Shown piece by piece: positions 23,242 through 30,239 of a stretch of 31,729 nt of DNA. The position numbers and the translations under genes are program-made. The stretch comes from a virus. The stretch is taken from positions 1 to 31,729 of the IMG/VR virus record IMGVR_UViG_3300013132_000159, one strand, 5' to 3'. The stretch's first letter is position 1, and every line of letters starts with the position of its first letter. The notes under the pieces were generated by a model. The model was not told where the DNA came from. It ran no database searches and saw only the letters and a program-made list of their open reading frames with translations.

Positions 23242-24588
23242 ATGATGCCTTACACTCGTAAGGAGTACGCTGGTGCGGCTGCGGATACGACCCTAAGCAC
23301 CGGGATCAATAATGCGGATACGACAATCACCGTTGCTGCGGCTGCGGGTTGGCCGACTGGTGCGGCTGGGCCGTTTGCCATTGTGATTGATGCCGGTACG
23401 GCATCCGAGGAAAAGGTGCTGATTGCATCTCGGACGACAACGACTCTGACTGTCGCATCATCGGGCCGTGGATACGATAGCACTACTGCTACCAGCCATT
23501 CTTCTGGTGCGACTGTTAAGCATTGCCTCACCGCCGTCGATTTCGATGAGGCGAACTATTGGGTGACGGAACTTGCTGCTGCCGCAACTGCCGCCAACGA
23601 TTTGATTATCGCTGATGCGAACGATTCGTTGAGCCGTATCGCTAAGGGTGCGAACAGCCGAGTGTTGGCTGTGGATTCTGGTGGCGTGTTGGGTTACACG
23701 ACTGTCAGTTCTGCGATGATTACCGATGGGACTATCGCAACTGGCGACATTGCCGACAGCGCGATCACTTCCGCGAAGATCGCTGATGGGACCATCGTCG
23801 CTGGGGATATTGCTGATGGGGCGGTGACCAGCGCCAAGATTCTGGATGGTACTATCGCCACCGGAGACATTGCTGATAGTGCGATTACTTCTGCGAAGAT
23901 CGCTGATGGCACGATTGCAACCGCAGACATTGCTGATAGTGCGATTACTTCTGCGAAGATCGCTGATGGCACGATTGCAACCGCAGACATTGCTGATAGT
24001 GCGATTACTTCTGCGAAGATCGCTGCGAATGCGGTGACCCAAGCGAAGGTCGCGTCGGGTTATCGGTTCACGTTTACTGGTACGTCGGCCCCGTCGTCGC
24101 CTTCCGAGGGTGATCTGTGGTACGACACCACCAACGATGACCTGCTTGCTTATCACGGCACGCAATGGCGCAAGCCGTGGACGATGCCGTGGGGCGTGCA
24201 GGGGTACGCAGAGCGGACTAGCACGCAGTCGCTCTTGGCTGGGATGAACGACCTAACCTCTCTGTCGGTCACCTACACGGCAATCGCGAACCGCCGCATC
24301 CGCATCACGGCGCACGCGCACGTTAACCCTGCCACCAACGACCAGACCGGCTACCTGGCAATCCGCGAGAGTTCGACAACGCTCAACTTGAACCAGCAAT
24401 GGCTCAACTCGTCTTTGATTGCCGAAACGATGATCGTGCAAGTTGTCATCACGCCGACGGCAGGCTCCAAGACCTACAAGGCTTCCTTCAACTTCAACGG
24501 TGCCGCCACCGGCACGCTGCAAGCGGCAAGCACGACGCCCGCGTTCATCCTCGTTGAGGACATCGGGCCGAACGGCAATCCGGCCTAA
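23242..24588 (+). CDS. Tail fibre with tandem repeat shaft and variable tip (448 aa)
   Basis: Double ATG at 23242 after AGGAG. Residues 1-100 form a beta-rich attachment domain (TTLTVASSGRGYDSTTATSH). Residues about 164-275 contain tandem copies of a unit reading GTIATADIADSAITSAKIAD, a trimeric fibre repeat. A linker GDLWYDTTNDDLLAYHGTQW (about 290-310) is common in bacteriophage fibres. The tip (about 320-448) is a compact beta domain likely to bind the receptor. The tip's DNA is richer in C-ending codons than the shaft, suggesting exchange. Confidence 0.8.
   Translation: MMPYTRKEYAGAAADTTLSTGINNADTTITVAAAAGWPTGAAGPFAIVIDAGTASEEKVLIASRTTTTLTVASSGRGYDSTTATSHSSGATVKHCLTAVDFDEANYWVTELAAAATAANDLIIADANDSLSRIAKGANSRVLAVDSGGVLGYTTVSSAMITDGTIATGDIADSAITSAKIADGTIVAGDIADGAVTSAKILDGTIATGDIADSAITSAKIADGTIATADIADSAITSAKIADGTIATADIADSAITSAKIAANAVTQAKVASGYRFTFTGTSAPSSPSEGDLWYDTTNDDLLAYHGTQWRKPWTMPWGVQGYAERTSTQSLLAGMNDLTSLSVTYTAIANRRIRITAHAHVNPATNDQTGYLAIRESSTTLNLNQQWLNSSLIAETMIVQVVITPTAGSKTYKASFNFNGAATGTLQAASTTPAFILVEDIGPNGNPA
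23865..24024 (+). repeat. Perfect 60-bp tandem repeats inside the fibre gene
   Basis: The sequence at 23881-23940 is repeated exactly at 23941-24000, and the perfect 60-bp period runs over about 160 nt from 23865 to 24024, with degenerate copies upstream from about 23731. The unit encodes 20 residues in frame. Exact DNA identity, beyond protein conservation, implies recent duplication. Confidence 0.9.
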
Positions 24589-24634
24589 ACGTCATCAGCG
24601 GAACCTACGAGTCAACTGCGTAAGGAGACACAAG

Positions 24635-24871
24635 ATGTTGTGGCGGCGTGAGCCTGCTCTGTTCTACGGTTTGGTCAACTCGGTTATTGCGCTCGTTGTG
24701 TCGTTTGGTCTGCAACTGAGCGCCGATCAGATCGGTGCGATCATGGCTGTGACTTCTGCGGTGCTGGCGTTGGCTACCCGCCGTCAGTTCACCCCGCCGG
24801 TCAAGCCAAGCCCGGAGGAAATCGGCCCGGGTGGTGTCGGCCCGGAGGCTGTGACCCCGCCGGAGTCGTAA
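24635..24871 (+). CDS. Two-TM holin candidate (78 aa)
   Basis: A 78-aa membrane protein. The short WRRE N-terminus is followed by TM1 (about 9-27, FYGLVNSVIALVVSFGLQL) and a short loop, then TM2 (about 32-48, QIGAIMAVTSAVLALAT). RR and a Pro/Gly-rich tail follow. AAGGAG lies 7 nt before ATG 24635. The topology, size and position directly before the amidase fit a class II holin that permeabilises the membrane to start lysis. The stop overlaps the endolysin ATG (TAATG). A longer in-frame start exists upstream at 24443 but overlaps the fibre gene. Confidence 0.75.
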   Translation: MLWRREPALFYGLVNSVIALVVSFGLQLSADQIGAIMAVTSAVLALATRRQFTPPVKPSPEEIGPGGVGPEAVTPPES

Positions 24872-25563
24872 TGCTCGGCACGGTTTTTCATTATGCGGTG
24901 GTTGAGCCGCGTGGCGATCATGCTGAGTGCGTGGCGCAGAAGGACGGCATCATTGCGATGCACGAACGGATGGGTTACCGCCGGGGCGGTGCCTACAACG
25001 GTCACTTCTGCATTCATGGCGAATATTGGATTTCATATTTGGGGCCGAATCAGGCTACGGGCCATGATTGGGCTAACCAGAACCTTCATGCTTGGTGCTA
25101 TCTGGCAACGGTAGACACACCAGTCACACCAGAAGCAGCGCAAGCCGCCTATGATCTGACTTTGGTAGAACCTTCGGGCAGGGATCAGATTTATCCTCAT
25201 AGTGCGTTCTTCCCAACTGCTTGTTGTGGAGACCCACTACGAGAGTGGATTGCAAATGGTGCCCTGGCACCTGACGTTCCGAAGAAGGAAGAAGAAGTGG
25301 CGAATTTGTATGTGACGAAGCGGACCGATCCGACGCTCGGGATTTGGGTGACGGATGGTGTGTGGAAACGTCATGTCGGCCCTGACGAATGGAACTTCAT
25401 TCGTTTCGTCGCCCCGGAGAAGGCCAACACCGTAGAGATTTCGGATGCTTGGTGGGATTCGATGCCGATTGCTGGTAGTGGGGGTGCGACGGGCGGGGCG
25501 TCGGTCGTTGATGTTCGTCGGGTGGTGCGCGACGAACTGGACAAGACGAGGCTGGCCCACTAA
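24871..25563 (+). CDS. Endolysin, T7-lysozyme-type N-acetylmuramoyl-L-alanine amidase
   Basis: A 230-aa enzyme with the Amidase_2/PGRP fold (residues about 1-130). Candidate zinc ligands are H7, H110 and C118, with the H-x7-C spacing of T7 lysozyme in PHSAFFPTACCGD. It also shows GGAYNGHFCIHG and LHAWCYLATV core strands. It cleaves the amide bond between muramic acid and L-alanine in host peptidoglycan. The C-terminal part (about 145-230, NLYVTKRTDPTLGIWVTDG) resembles a small beta domain, possibly a cell-wall anchor, with a Gly/Ser-rich linker and a charged end. Directly follows the holin. Confidence 0.85.
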   Translation: MLGTVFHYAVVEPRGDHAECVAQKDGIIAMHERMGYRRGGAYNGHFCIHGEYWISYLGPNQATGHDWANQNLHAWCYLATVDTPVTPEAAQAAYDLTLVEPSGRDQIYPHSAFFPTACCGDPLREWIANGALAPDVPKKEEEVANLYVTKRTDPTLGIWVTDGVWKRHVGPDEWNFIRFVAPEKANTVEISDAWWDSMPIAGSGGATGGASVVDVRRVVRDELDKTRLAH

Positions 25564-25682
25564 TGGACGGGTGGCCTCGTTCTTGGAAGTCGTTGGCTTG
25601 GTTTGCGCTGGCGTTGGAGGCAGTCCGGTGGGCTGCCCGCAAGGTCGTCTACCAGTTTGATCCTCGGCGGCGGTATCCATGA
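25563..25682 (+). CDS. Small cationic, Trp-rich protein (39 aa)
   Basis: ATG 25563 overlaps the endolysin stop (TAATG). The 39 residues have a short hydrophobic segment (SLAWFALALEAVRWAARKVV) flanked by Arg/Lys and ending DPRRRYP. The stop overlaps the next ATG by 4 nt (ATGA). It is probably membrane-associated and part of the lysis cassette. No family is recognised; the size is small but coupling on both sides supports it. Confidence 0.6.
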   Translation: MDGWPRSWKSLAWFALALEAVRWAARKVVYQFDPRRRYP

Positions 25683-25858
25683 GCGGCGCGTTGATTGCCG
25701 TGATGACGACGATGGTCGGGGTGTCGTTCTCTGCGGTGATTGGTTTGATGGCGTGGATGGTGCAGACGTTGCATCGGACGAACGCTGTGTTGGCTGTGAT
25801 GGAGGAACGGTCGGAGGATCACGAACGGCGCATCACGATTCTGGAGCAGTCAATCTAA
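25679..25858 (+). CDS. Single-TM lysis-cassette protein (59 aa)
   Basis: ATG 25679 overlaps the upstream stop. A 20-25 residue hydrophobic helix near the N-terminus (ALIAVMTTMVGVSFSAVIGL) is followed by a charged amphipathic helix with heptad-like spacing (LAVMEERSEDHERRITILEQ). The organisation resembles small accessory holins, antiholins or spanin-like proteins; an XhlA-type orientation is also possible. It is the last gene of the lysis cassette. Confidence 0.6.
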   Translation: MSGALIAVMTTMVGVSFSAVIGLMAWMVQTLHRTNAVLAVMEERSEDHERRITILEQSI

Positions 25859-25879
25859 ACTGTTTAGGGGAGGATGACT

Positions 25880-26107
25880 ATGAGTACGTTCGGTGATCTG
25901 TTGGTTGACCCTGCGGATACCACCCCTTGCTTGGTGGGTGCTGCCATCGGTGCGTTGAGCGACGCTGACCGTAAGGCTTACGAGGCTGCGGTCGCAGCGG
26001 GGGTGACCCGTGAGCGTATCGCTATCGCATTCACCAAGTATGGTTTCCCGATGGCTGTCAGCAGCGTGAGTCGCCATCTCCGTGGGACTTGTCGATGCCC
26101 GAAGTGA
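25880..26107 (+). CDS. Small helix-turn-helix protein (75 aa)
   Basis: ATG 25880 is preceded by GGGGAGGA; the ATG at 25874 lies within 2 nt of that ribosome-binding site and is not preferred. A Cys near residue 17 (DTTPCLVGAAIGAL) and a SDADRKAYEAAVAAGVTRERIA-type helical stretch lead to SVSRHLRGTCRCPK at the end. This pattern is common in small DNA-binding proteins of actinophages: about 70 aa, helix pair, then RH-x-RG-x-C. Probably a transcriptional regulator. Its stop lies inside the start region of the phosphoesterase gene. Confidence 0.65.
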   Translation: MSTFGDLLVDPADTTPCLVGAAIGALSDADRKAYEAAVAAGVTRERIAIAFTKYGFPMAVSSVSRHLRGTCRCPK

Positions 26108-27186
26108 GCATTGAGTTCTCGTCGCTGCTTGCTCATTGTGAGCAATGCGGCAGACCATTCGCGCCGAAGTCTGCGTCGCATCGGTATTGCGAAACACAAT
26201 GCCGGTCTGATGCTGCGTCGCAGCGGGAACGGTCGGAGACTTTGCGTCGCAGGGAAACAGGGTTTGCGTGGCCTCCGGTTGTTCATGCAAAGCCGGTGGA
26301 AATCAAGGTGCCGGTCCGGTCGAAGAAGAAGCGGACGAGCCGGTGGCGTACTGCGGTGGTGTTGCCCGACCCGCAGATTGGTTTCTGGCGTGATCTTTAC
26401 GATGGGTCGTTGACTCCGTTCCACGATGAGCGGGCTTTGTCGATTGCGTTGCAGATTGTGGTCGATGAGGAACCTGATGTTGTTGTGTGGTTGGGTGACG
26501 TTTGTGATTTCGCATCGTTCGGCAGGTACCGGCAGGAGGCAGGGTTTGCGTTGACGGTCCAGCCGACCATTGATACGGCCCATGCGTGGATTGCGATGAC
26601 TGTCGCTGCGGCTGGCGAAGTCCGATTCTTGGAAGGCAACCACGATGCGCGTCTGCACACCGCAATGGTGGACAATGTGCAGGCTGCGGCGGGAGTGCGG
26701 CGGGCGAAATCAGGTCCCCATGAGTGGCCTGCTATGTCGTTGCCGTCGTTGTTGCGGCTAGATGAGATGAATGTCAAATACGTTGATGCGTACCCTGCTG
26801 GGGCTACTTATCTGAACGATGGGATTGCGTGCGTACATGGACGATTTCACGGGGCTAGGGCCATGCAGCAGAACCTTGATCGCGAGCAGGTGTCAATCAT
26901 CCAGGGTCATACGCATCATAAGCAAAGGGCTGCACGGACGCGAAACCTGCGCGGTAAGCCCGCGTTCGCGTTTGCATACTCGCCTGGCTGTCTCGCTCGG
27001 GTGGATGGTGCCGTGCCGTCGCGTAACTCGGCGGTAGATGCGTTCGGTAGGCCGGTGAAGTCGTGGGAAGATTGGCAGCAAGGACTGGCTGTCGTGCGTT
27101 TCGATGACCAAGATCGTTTCGCCTATGAGGACATTGACATTCTGGAAGGTTGGGCGATGCACCGAGGTCAGGAGTATTCGGCATGA
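26095..27186 (+). CDS. Calcineurin-like metallophosphoesterase with N-terminal zinc finger
   Basis: A 363-aa protein. The N-terminal treble-clef-like zinc finger (C15, C18, C32, C36) is followed by a basic linker with KKKR. The metallophosphoesterase core has the usual five blocks: PDPQIG (91-96), GDVCD (134-138), GNHD (181-184), VHG (247-249) and GHTHH (271-275). Block 1 has Q in place of the usual H of DxH. Such enzymes hydrolyse phosphoesters in nucleotides, nucleic acids or proteins with two metal ions; the zinc finger suggests nucleic-acid targeting. Start ATG 26095 gives 13 nt overlap with the upstream gene; GTG 26104 (GTGA overlap) is an alternative and neither has a strong ribosome-binding site. 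Confidence 0.85.
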   Translation: MPEVSIEFSSLLAHCEQCGRPFAPKSASHRYCETQCRSDAASQRERSETLRRRETGFAWPPVVHAKPVEIKVPVRSKKKRTSRWRTAVVLPDPQIGFWRDLYDGSLTPFHDERALSIALQIVVDEEPDVVVWLGDVCDFASFGRYRQEAGFALTVQPTIDTAHAWIAMTVAAAGEVRFLEGNHDARLHTAMVDNVQAAAGVRRAKSGPHEWPAMSLPSLLRLDEMNVKYVDAYPAGATYLNDGIACVHGRFHGARAMQQNLDREQVSIIQGHTHHKQRAARTRNLRGKPAFAFAYSPGCLARVDGAVPSRNSAVDAFGRPVKSWEDWQQGLAVVRFDDQDRFAYEDIDILEGWAMHRGQEYSA

Positions 27187-27368
27187 ATCCAACGAATCAT
27201 ATTGAGGAAGCGGCGGCTACATTGGCGCAGTCTGCATATCTGGTCGGCGTGTTCTATCAGGCTTTGAGGGATCAGCGGTTGCCGGATGTTCTCATTGATG
27301 GCATTGTGCGCGATTGGCATTATGCGATGTTGGAACTGGAAGATTGGTCTGAAGAAGTTGAGGACTGA
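27183..27368 (+). CDS. Small acidic helical protein (61 aa)
   Basis: ATG 27183 overlaps the phosphoesterase stop by 4 nt (ATGA). The 61-aa protein is helical and ends with an acidic tail (LELEDWSEEVED). No motif is recognised. It is the second gene of a run of small coupled genes between the phosphoesterase and the WhiB genes. Confidence 0.65.
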   Translation: MNPTNHIEEAAATLAQSAYLVGVFYQALRDQRLPDVLIDGIVRDWHYAMLELEDWSEEVED

Positions 27369-27369
27369 T

Positions 27370-27489
27370 TTGATTCCGCAATGCCCGGTGTGTTTCACGA
27401 TCCGGTATCCGGTGTTGGCTGATGAGAATGGGGAATGTCCGAAGTGTCATTGCAATCTGACCATTCGGTTCCGACTGGCGCAAGACTGA
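27370..27489 (+). CDS. Small zinc-ribbon protein (39 aa)
   Basis: TTG 27370 follows GAGGA of the upstream gene end at a good distance. The 39 residues contain CPVC and CPKC separated by 14 residues, then HC and basic/hydrophobic strands: a minimal zinc ribbon. Its last 55 nt overlap the next gene in another frame. The longer open frame back to 27286 lies wholly inside the previous gene and is not preferred. Confidence 0.55.
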   Translation: MIPQCPVCFTIRYPVLADENGECPKCHCNLTIRFRLAQD

Positions 27490-27722
27490 CGGCGATTCGG
27501 GGTGAGCGGTACGGTCATCCGTCTACAAACTTTGCTCGTATCGGTAGTATGTGGGAACCTATTTTGGGTGTTGATGTTTCACCGCAGCAAGTAGGGTTGT
27601 GTTTGATTGCGTTGAAGTTGGCTAGATTGATTGAAACTCCTGACGATCAGGACAGCATCCATGATCTTGCCGGGTATGCGGCGACGTTGGAGATGTTGGC
27701 TGGTCGTGAGCCGAGCGTGTGA
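27435..27722 (+). CDS. DUF6378-like protein (95 aa)
   Basis: The central part matches the phage and bacterial DUF6378 pattern: GERYGHPSTNFARIGSMWEPILG, VSPQQVGLCLIALKLARL, then DDQDSIHDLAGYAA. The family is small, helical and common in phages; its biochemical role is not established, though it is often discussed with nucleotide-metabolism genes. ATG 27435 is chosen because no later start precedes the conserved part except GTG 27444 and TTG 27450, all inside the zinc-ribbon gene. Confidence 0.75.
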   Translation: MSEVSLQSDHSVPTGARLTAIRGERYGHPSTNFARIGSMWEPILGVDVSPQQVGLCLIALKLARLIETPDDQDSIHDLAGYAATLEMLAGREPSV

Positions 27723-27729
27723 GGTTGTG

Positions 27730-27900
27730 ATGGCAGCGAAGAAGAAGCCGTGGCAGAAGCCTTCTCCGAAGAAGGCACCGGGGAAGAAGTTGTCGGATGC
27801 GGAGCGGGCGAAAGCCGAGCGGTATGCGAAGAAGGCTGGCCGTCCGTACCCAAATCTTGTAGATAACATGCGTGTAATCAAGGAGCGGAAGAATGGCTAA
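27730..27900 (+). CDS. Lys-rich basic protein (56 aa)
   Basis: ATG 27730 follows GAGG near the previous stop; the longer open frame to 27631 lies within the DUF6378-like gene. The 56 residues are highly basic in the first half (AAKKKPWQKPSPKKAPGKKL), with a helical RYAKKAGRPYPNLVDNMRV second half. It is probably a DNA- or RNA-binding virion or nucleoid protein. Its end overlaps the next start by 8 nt. Confidence 0.65.
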   Translation: MAAKKKPWQKPSPKKAPGKKLSDAERAKAERYAKKAGRPYPNLVDNMRVIKERKNG

Positions 27901-28201
27901 GACTCCTGCGTGGCAGCGTAAGGAAGGTCAGGACCCGAAGGGTGGCCTGAACGACAAGGGCCGTGCGTCCTACAAGAAGGAGACTGGCGGAACGTTGAAG
28001 TCGCCGGTCAAGTCGGGTGACAATCCTCGGCGTGCTGCGTTCCTGGCCCGAATGGGCAACATGCCTGGCCCGGAGCGTGACAAGAACGGCAAGCCGACTC
28101 GTCTGCTTCTGTCGTTGCAGGCTTGGGGTGCGAGCAGCAAAGCCGATGCGAAGAAGAAGGCTGCGGCCATCTCGGCTCGGAACAAGAACAAGAAGAAGTA
28201 G
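27893..28201 (+). CDS. Basic DUF6321-like protein (102 aa)
   Basis: Starts PAWQRKEGQDPKGGLNDKGR after MAKT and contains NPRRAAFLARMGNMPGP and the Lys-rich C-terminus KKKAAAISARNKNKKK. These match the DUF6321 arrangement common in phages and environmental sequences. The protein is strongly basic and probably binds nucleic acid; no activity is known. AAGGAGCGG precedes ATG 27893. A promoter candidate follows its stop. Confidence 0.72.
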   Translation: MAKTPAWQRKEGQDPKGGLNDKGRASYKKETGGTLKSPVKSGDNPRRAAFLARMGNMPGPERDKNGKPTRLLLSLQAWGASSKADAKKKAAAISARNKNKKK

Positions 28202-28230
28202 TTGCACCTGATGCAAGATGCTGCTACGCT
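28202..28230 (+). promoter_or_regulatory. Good sigma-70-type promoter before gene 28254
   Basis: TTGCAC (28202-28207), a 17-nt spacer and TACGCT (28225-28230), which fits the actinobacterial TAnnnT -10 pattern. A start near 28237 would leave a leader of about 17 nt before the GTG at 28254. It follows directly the stop of the DUF6321-like gene and would separately drive the SSB-WhiB-HNH gene set. Confidence 0.6.
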
Positions 28231-28253
28231 ACTTTGCAAAAGGGGAGGTAGTC

Positions 28254-28469
28254 GTGCTTGCATCGCTGCATCGGTTTCGTCCGAACCCTGTTCGGCCGGT
28301 AGAGTGCAGTCTGTGCGGGAGGCGTAAGGACACGCACGTTCCGAAGATTCGTTGCCCACATTGTAGGGCCTCGGTTTCCAGGGTCGCCGGGGTATGTAAC
28401 AATTGTGGGCAACTGGTGGGGGTAGAAGCCGCTAACCTCCCAGCGGCTCCCCCCACCGTTTCGCAGTAA
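28254..28469 (+). CDS. Three-knuckle zinc-ribbon protein (71 aa)
   Basis: GTG 28254 follows GGGGAGG with 5-nt spacing. Three CxxC knuckles (C18/C21, C34/C37, C48/C51) with intervening His make up one or two zinc ribbons, like small nucleic-acid-binding proteins. The C-terminus is Ala/Pro-rich and flexible. The frame extends upstream to 28218, but that start lies in the promoter region and is not preferred. First gene of a probable separate transcription unit. Confidence 0.7.
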   Translation: MLASLHRFRPNPVRPVECSLCGRRKDTHVPKIRCPHCRASVSRVAGVCNNCGQLVGVEAANLPAAPPTVSQ

Positions 28470-28488
28470 CACAATCATGGGAGGAAGC

Positions 28489-28959
28489 ATGGATAACCCG
28501 GGACCGTTGGAATCGTTGGCTGTCGAAGCCCGCCGGTATCTGTTGCGATGCGAACCGACTGCGGTTCCGTTCGACATGGAAGATGCGGTGTCTGCCTACC
28601 TGATCTTGGTGGAGGTAGCGCAGACAGCAGCGACGTTGCGTGATGATCTTGCCGACATGATCGCTCATGGGATGCAAGGCAAGCGTGAGACTGTCGCTGG
28701 TGTGACGTTGGAGCGGAATCACAAGACGCCGCGTCGCAACGATTGGGACCACGAAGGTTTGCTGCGGCTGGTCGTGGACAGCCGTGTCGTTGATAAGCAG
28801 ACCGGCGAGATTGCGTCGGCACTAGACGTTCTGAAAAAGGTGTACCCGCTAAAGGGATACAATGCTAGGGTTACCGCTCTGCGGGACCTGGGCATCGACG
28901 TAGACGAGTTCTGCGTCACGGAAAGCACGGACCGCATGACCTTGCGTGTCCACAACTAA
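28489..28959 (+). CDS. Hypothetical helical protein (156 aa)
   Basis: ATG 28489 has GGAGG 4 nt upstream; the alternative ATG 28477 would place that ribosome-binding site inside the gene. The N-terminal half has long helices (AVSAYLILVEVAQTAATLRDDLADMIAHGM). The C-terminal half is mixed, with VTLERNHKTPRRNDWDHEG and DVLKKVYPLKGYNARVTALR. It lies just upstream of the SSB-like gene, where phages often encode recombination or replication proteins. No family is recognised with confidence. Confidence 0.65.
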   Translation: MDNPGPLESLAVEARRYLLRCEPTAVPFDMEDAVSAYLILVEVAQTAATLRDDLADMIAHGMQGKRETVAGVTLERNHKTPRRNDWDHEGLLRLVVDSRVVDKQTGEIASALDVLKKVYPLKGYNARVTALRDLGIDVDEFCVTESTDRMTLRVHN

Positions 28960-28976
28960 CAGGAAGGGCGAGAGAC

Positions 28977-29423
28977 ATGGCAGAGTTCATGGACCCCGGC
29001 GACCCGGGCGAATTGAAGGGTCAGATCAGGGCGAAGGACCTGATCAACAAGCCGTTGCTGATCCAGCCGGTGCGTGAGGACCGTGTGGAAGGGCAGGACG
29101 GGAAGCCGTGGCACTTCGTGGAGTGCAACGTCGCCGTGATCGGCATGGGCGGCGTTGAGGATCATGCTGCTGGTGTGCGTATCTCTTGGGTGCGTGTCCT
29201 CCCGCAGTTGACGCAGCGGATGAACGAGAGCCCGGGGACTTGGGTGGGTGGCATCCCGAAGGTGCAGCCCGACAACAGCGTGATCTTGACGCCGTTCGCA
29301 GAGCGGGGTCGTGCTGCGGCTACCGAATTGATGCCGAAGGTGAAGGCGTTGTTCGCCCCGGCTCCGGTCGCCCCGTCGGATGAGATGCCCCCGGCTTACG
29401 AGCCTGGTGAGGAGCCGTTCTAA
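28977..29423 (+). CDS. SSB-like protein with acidic tip (148 aa)
   Basis: ATG 28977 follows AGGAAGG. The middle (about residues 12-110) is beta-rich with alternating hydrophobics (PLLIQPVREDRVEGQDGKPW and HFVECNVAVIGMGGVEDH), consistent with an OB fold. The C-terminus is Pro/Ala-rich and ends in the acidic tip AYEPGEEPF, the kind of acidic, Phe-terminal tail by which single-stranded-DNA-binding proteins such as E. coli SSB recruit partners. It probably protects ssDNA in replication. The fold assignment is inferred, not motif-proven. Confidence 0.6.
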   Translation: MAEFMDPGDPGELKGQIRAKDLINKPLLIQPVREDRVEGQDGKPWHFVECNVAVIGMGGVEDHAAGVRISWVRVLPQLTQRMNESPGTWVGGIPKVQPDNSVILTPFAERGRAAATELMPKVKALFAPAPVAPSDEMPPAYEPGEEPF

Positions 29424-29764
29424 TGTCGTTCTTCGATCCGTCGTCGCCGTTTGAGGGTCCGTTGCAAGAGATTGCGGATGCCTTGGAGGCAGCGACGGAC
29501 GAGTTCGTGCGTGCTGCGAACGAGAACGCTTCCGCTGAGAATGCGTATCTGCGGGCGTTTCGCCGGGCGTGGCTGGAGTCCGATGGGATTCCAGCCACGA
29601 TCCGGTCGAAGCATTGCGACCAGTCGTATGAAGTGAACGAGGCGAAGTGTTCATGGAATCTGACTGACGCGCATCAGCGGGGCTGTAAACAGAAGTGTGA
29701 CGAGTTAACGAATCGGTTGATGGCAGCAATGTCATGGAATCGGATCACAGGTAAGCAGACCTGA
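29423..29764 (+). CDS. Hypothetical coiled-coil protein (113 aa)
   Basis: ATG overlaps the SSB-like gene stop (TAATG). An N-terminal FFDPSSPF is followed by a long Ala/Glu-rich helix (about 12-52, ADALEAATDEFVRAANENAS). A Cys/Trp-containing second part with KCSWNLTDAHQRGCKQKC and LMAAMSWNRI follows. The arrangement resembles small helical proteins that accompany phage recombination genes. It has four Cys, but not in a standard zinc pattern. Function is unknown. Confidence 0.6.
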   Translation: MSFFDPSSPFEGPLQEIADALEAATDEFVRAANENASAENAYLRAFRRAWLESDGIPATIRSKHCDQSYEVNEAKCSWNLTDAHQRGCKQKCDELTNRLMAAMSWNRITGKQT

Positions 29765-29777
29765 TGGGAGGAACATC

Positions 29778-30239
29778 GTGGGTCGTGTCTATGAGGGTGG
29801 GGAATACAGGGAGTTTCAGTTTCCCCTTCTGATCGAACCGATGGGTGACTGGACCCAACGGTCGTTGTGTGCAGAGAAGGTGCGTGCCGGGAAGGCACAT
29901 CCCGACGATTGGTTTCCCCGCCGGGGTTCAGATATCAACGTGATTCGTCGTGCGTTGGCTATTTGTGACGAATGCCCGGTGATTGAGCCGTGTCGTGAGT
30001 GGGCAGTAAAGCACAACGAGTACGGCATTTGGGGTGGTTGGACGAGCAAGCGGCTGCGTCAGGTGCATTACGAAACGTCGCGGCAATGCAAGCAATGCAT
30101 GTCGTACTTTGCTGTGGCGAACGAGTTGGTGGGTCAGCGTGCCCGCCCAAGTTTCTGTTCTGAGACATGCCGGTTGGAGCGGAAGCGGGCGATCAACCTT
30201 CGGTCGCGTGAACGTCGCCGCATCGAAGGGCGCGAGTGA
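29778..30239 (+). CDS. WhiB-like protein fused to a C-terminal zinc finger (153 aa)
   Basis: GTG 29778 follows GGGAGGA with 5-nt spacing. The WhiB domain has the four [4Fe-4S] cysteines C31, C63, C66 and C72 (CDECPVIEPC) and the signature GIWGG (83-87) with basic residues after it. A second part has C104, C107, C127 and C131, a CxxC...CxxxC zinc finger, ending in an Arg-rich tail. WhiB proteins bind sigma factors or DNA and regulate transcription in actinobacteria; phage copies redirect host genes. The added zinc finger may give DNA contact. Overlaps the next gene start (TGATG). Confidence 0.87.
   Translation: MGRVYEGGEYREFQFPLLIEPMGDWTQRSLCAEKVRAGKAHPDDWFPRRGSDINVIRRALAICDECPVIEPCREWAVKHNEYGIWGGWTSKRLRQVHYETSRQCKQCMSYFAVANELVGQRARPSFCSETCRLERKRAINLRSRERRRIEGRE

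Noticed and set aside
23731-24024. CRISPR-like repeat array
   Set aside because: The 60-bp repeats are contiguous, without spacers, and in frame with the tail-fibre protein, so they are coding repeats.
25874-25882. ATG at 25874 as start of the small HTH gene
   Set aside because: It leaves only about 1 nt after the GGGGAGGA ribosome-binding site, while ATG 25880 has normal spacing.
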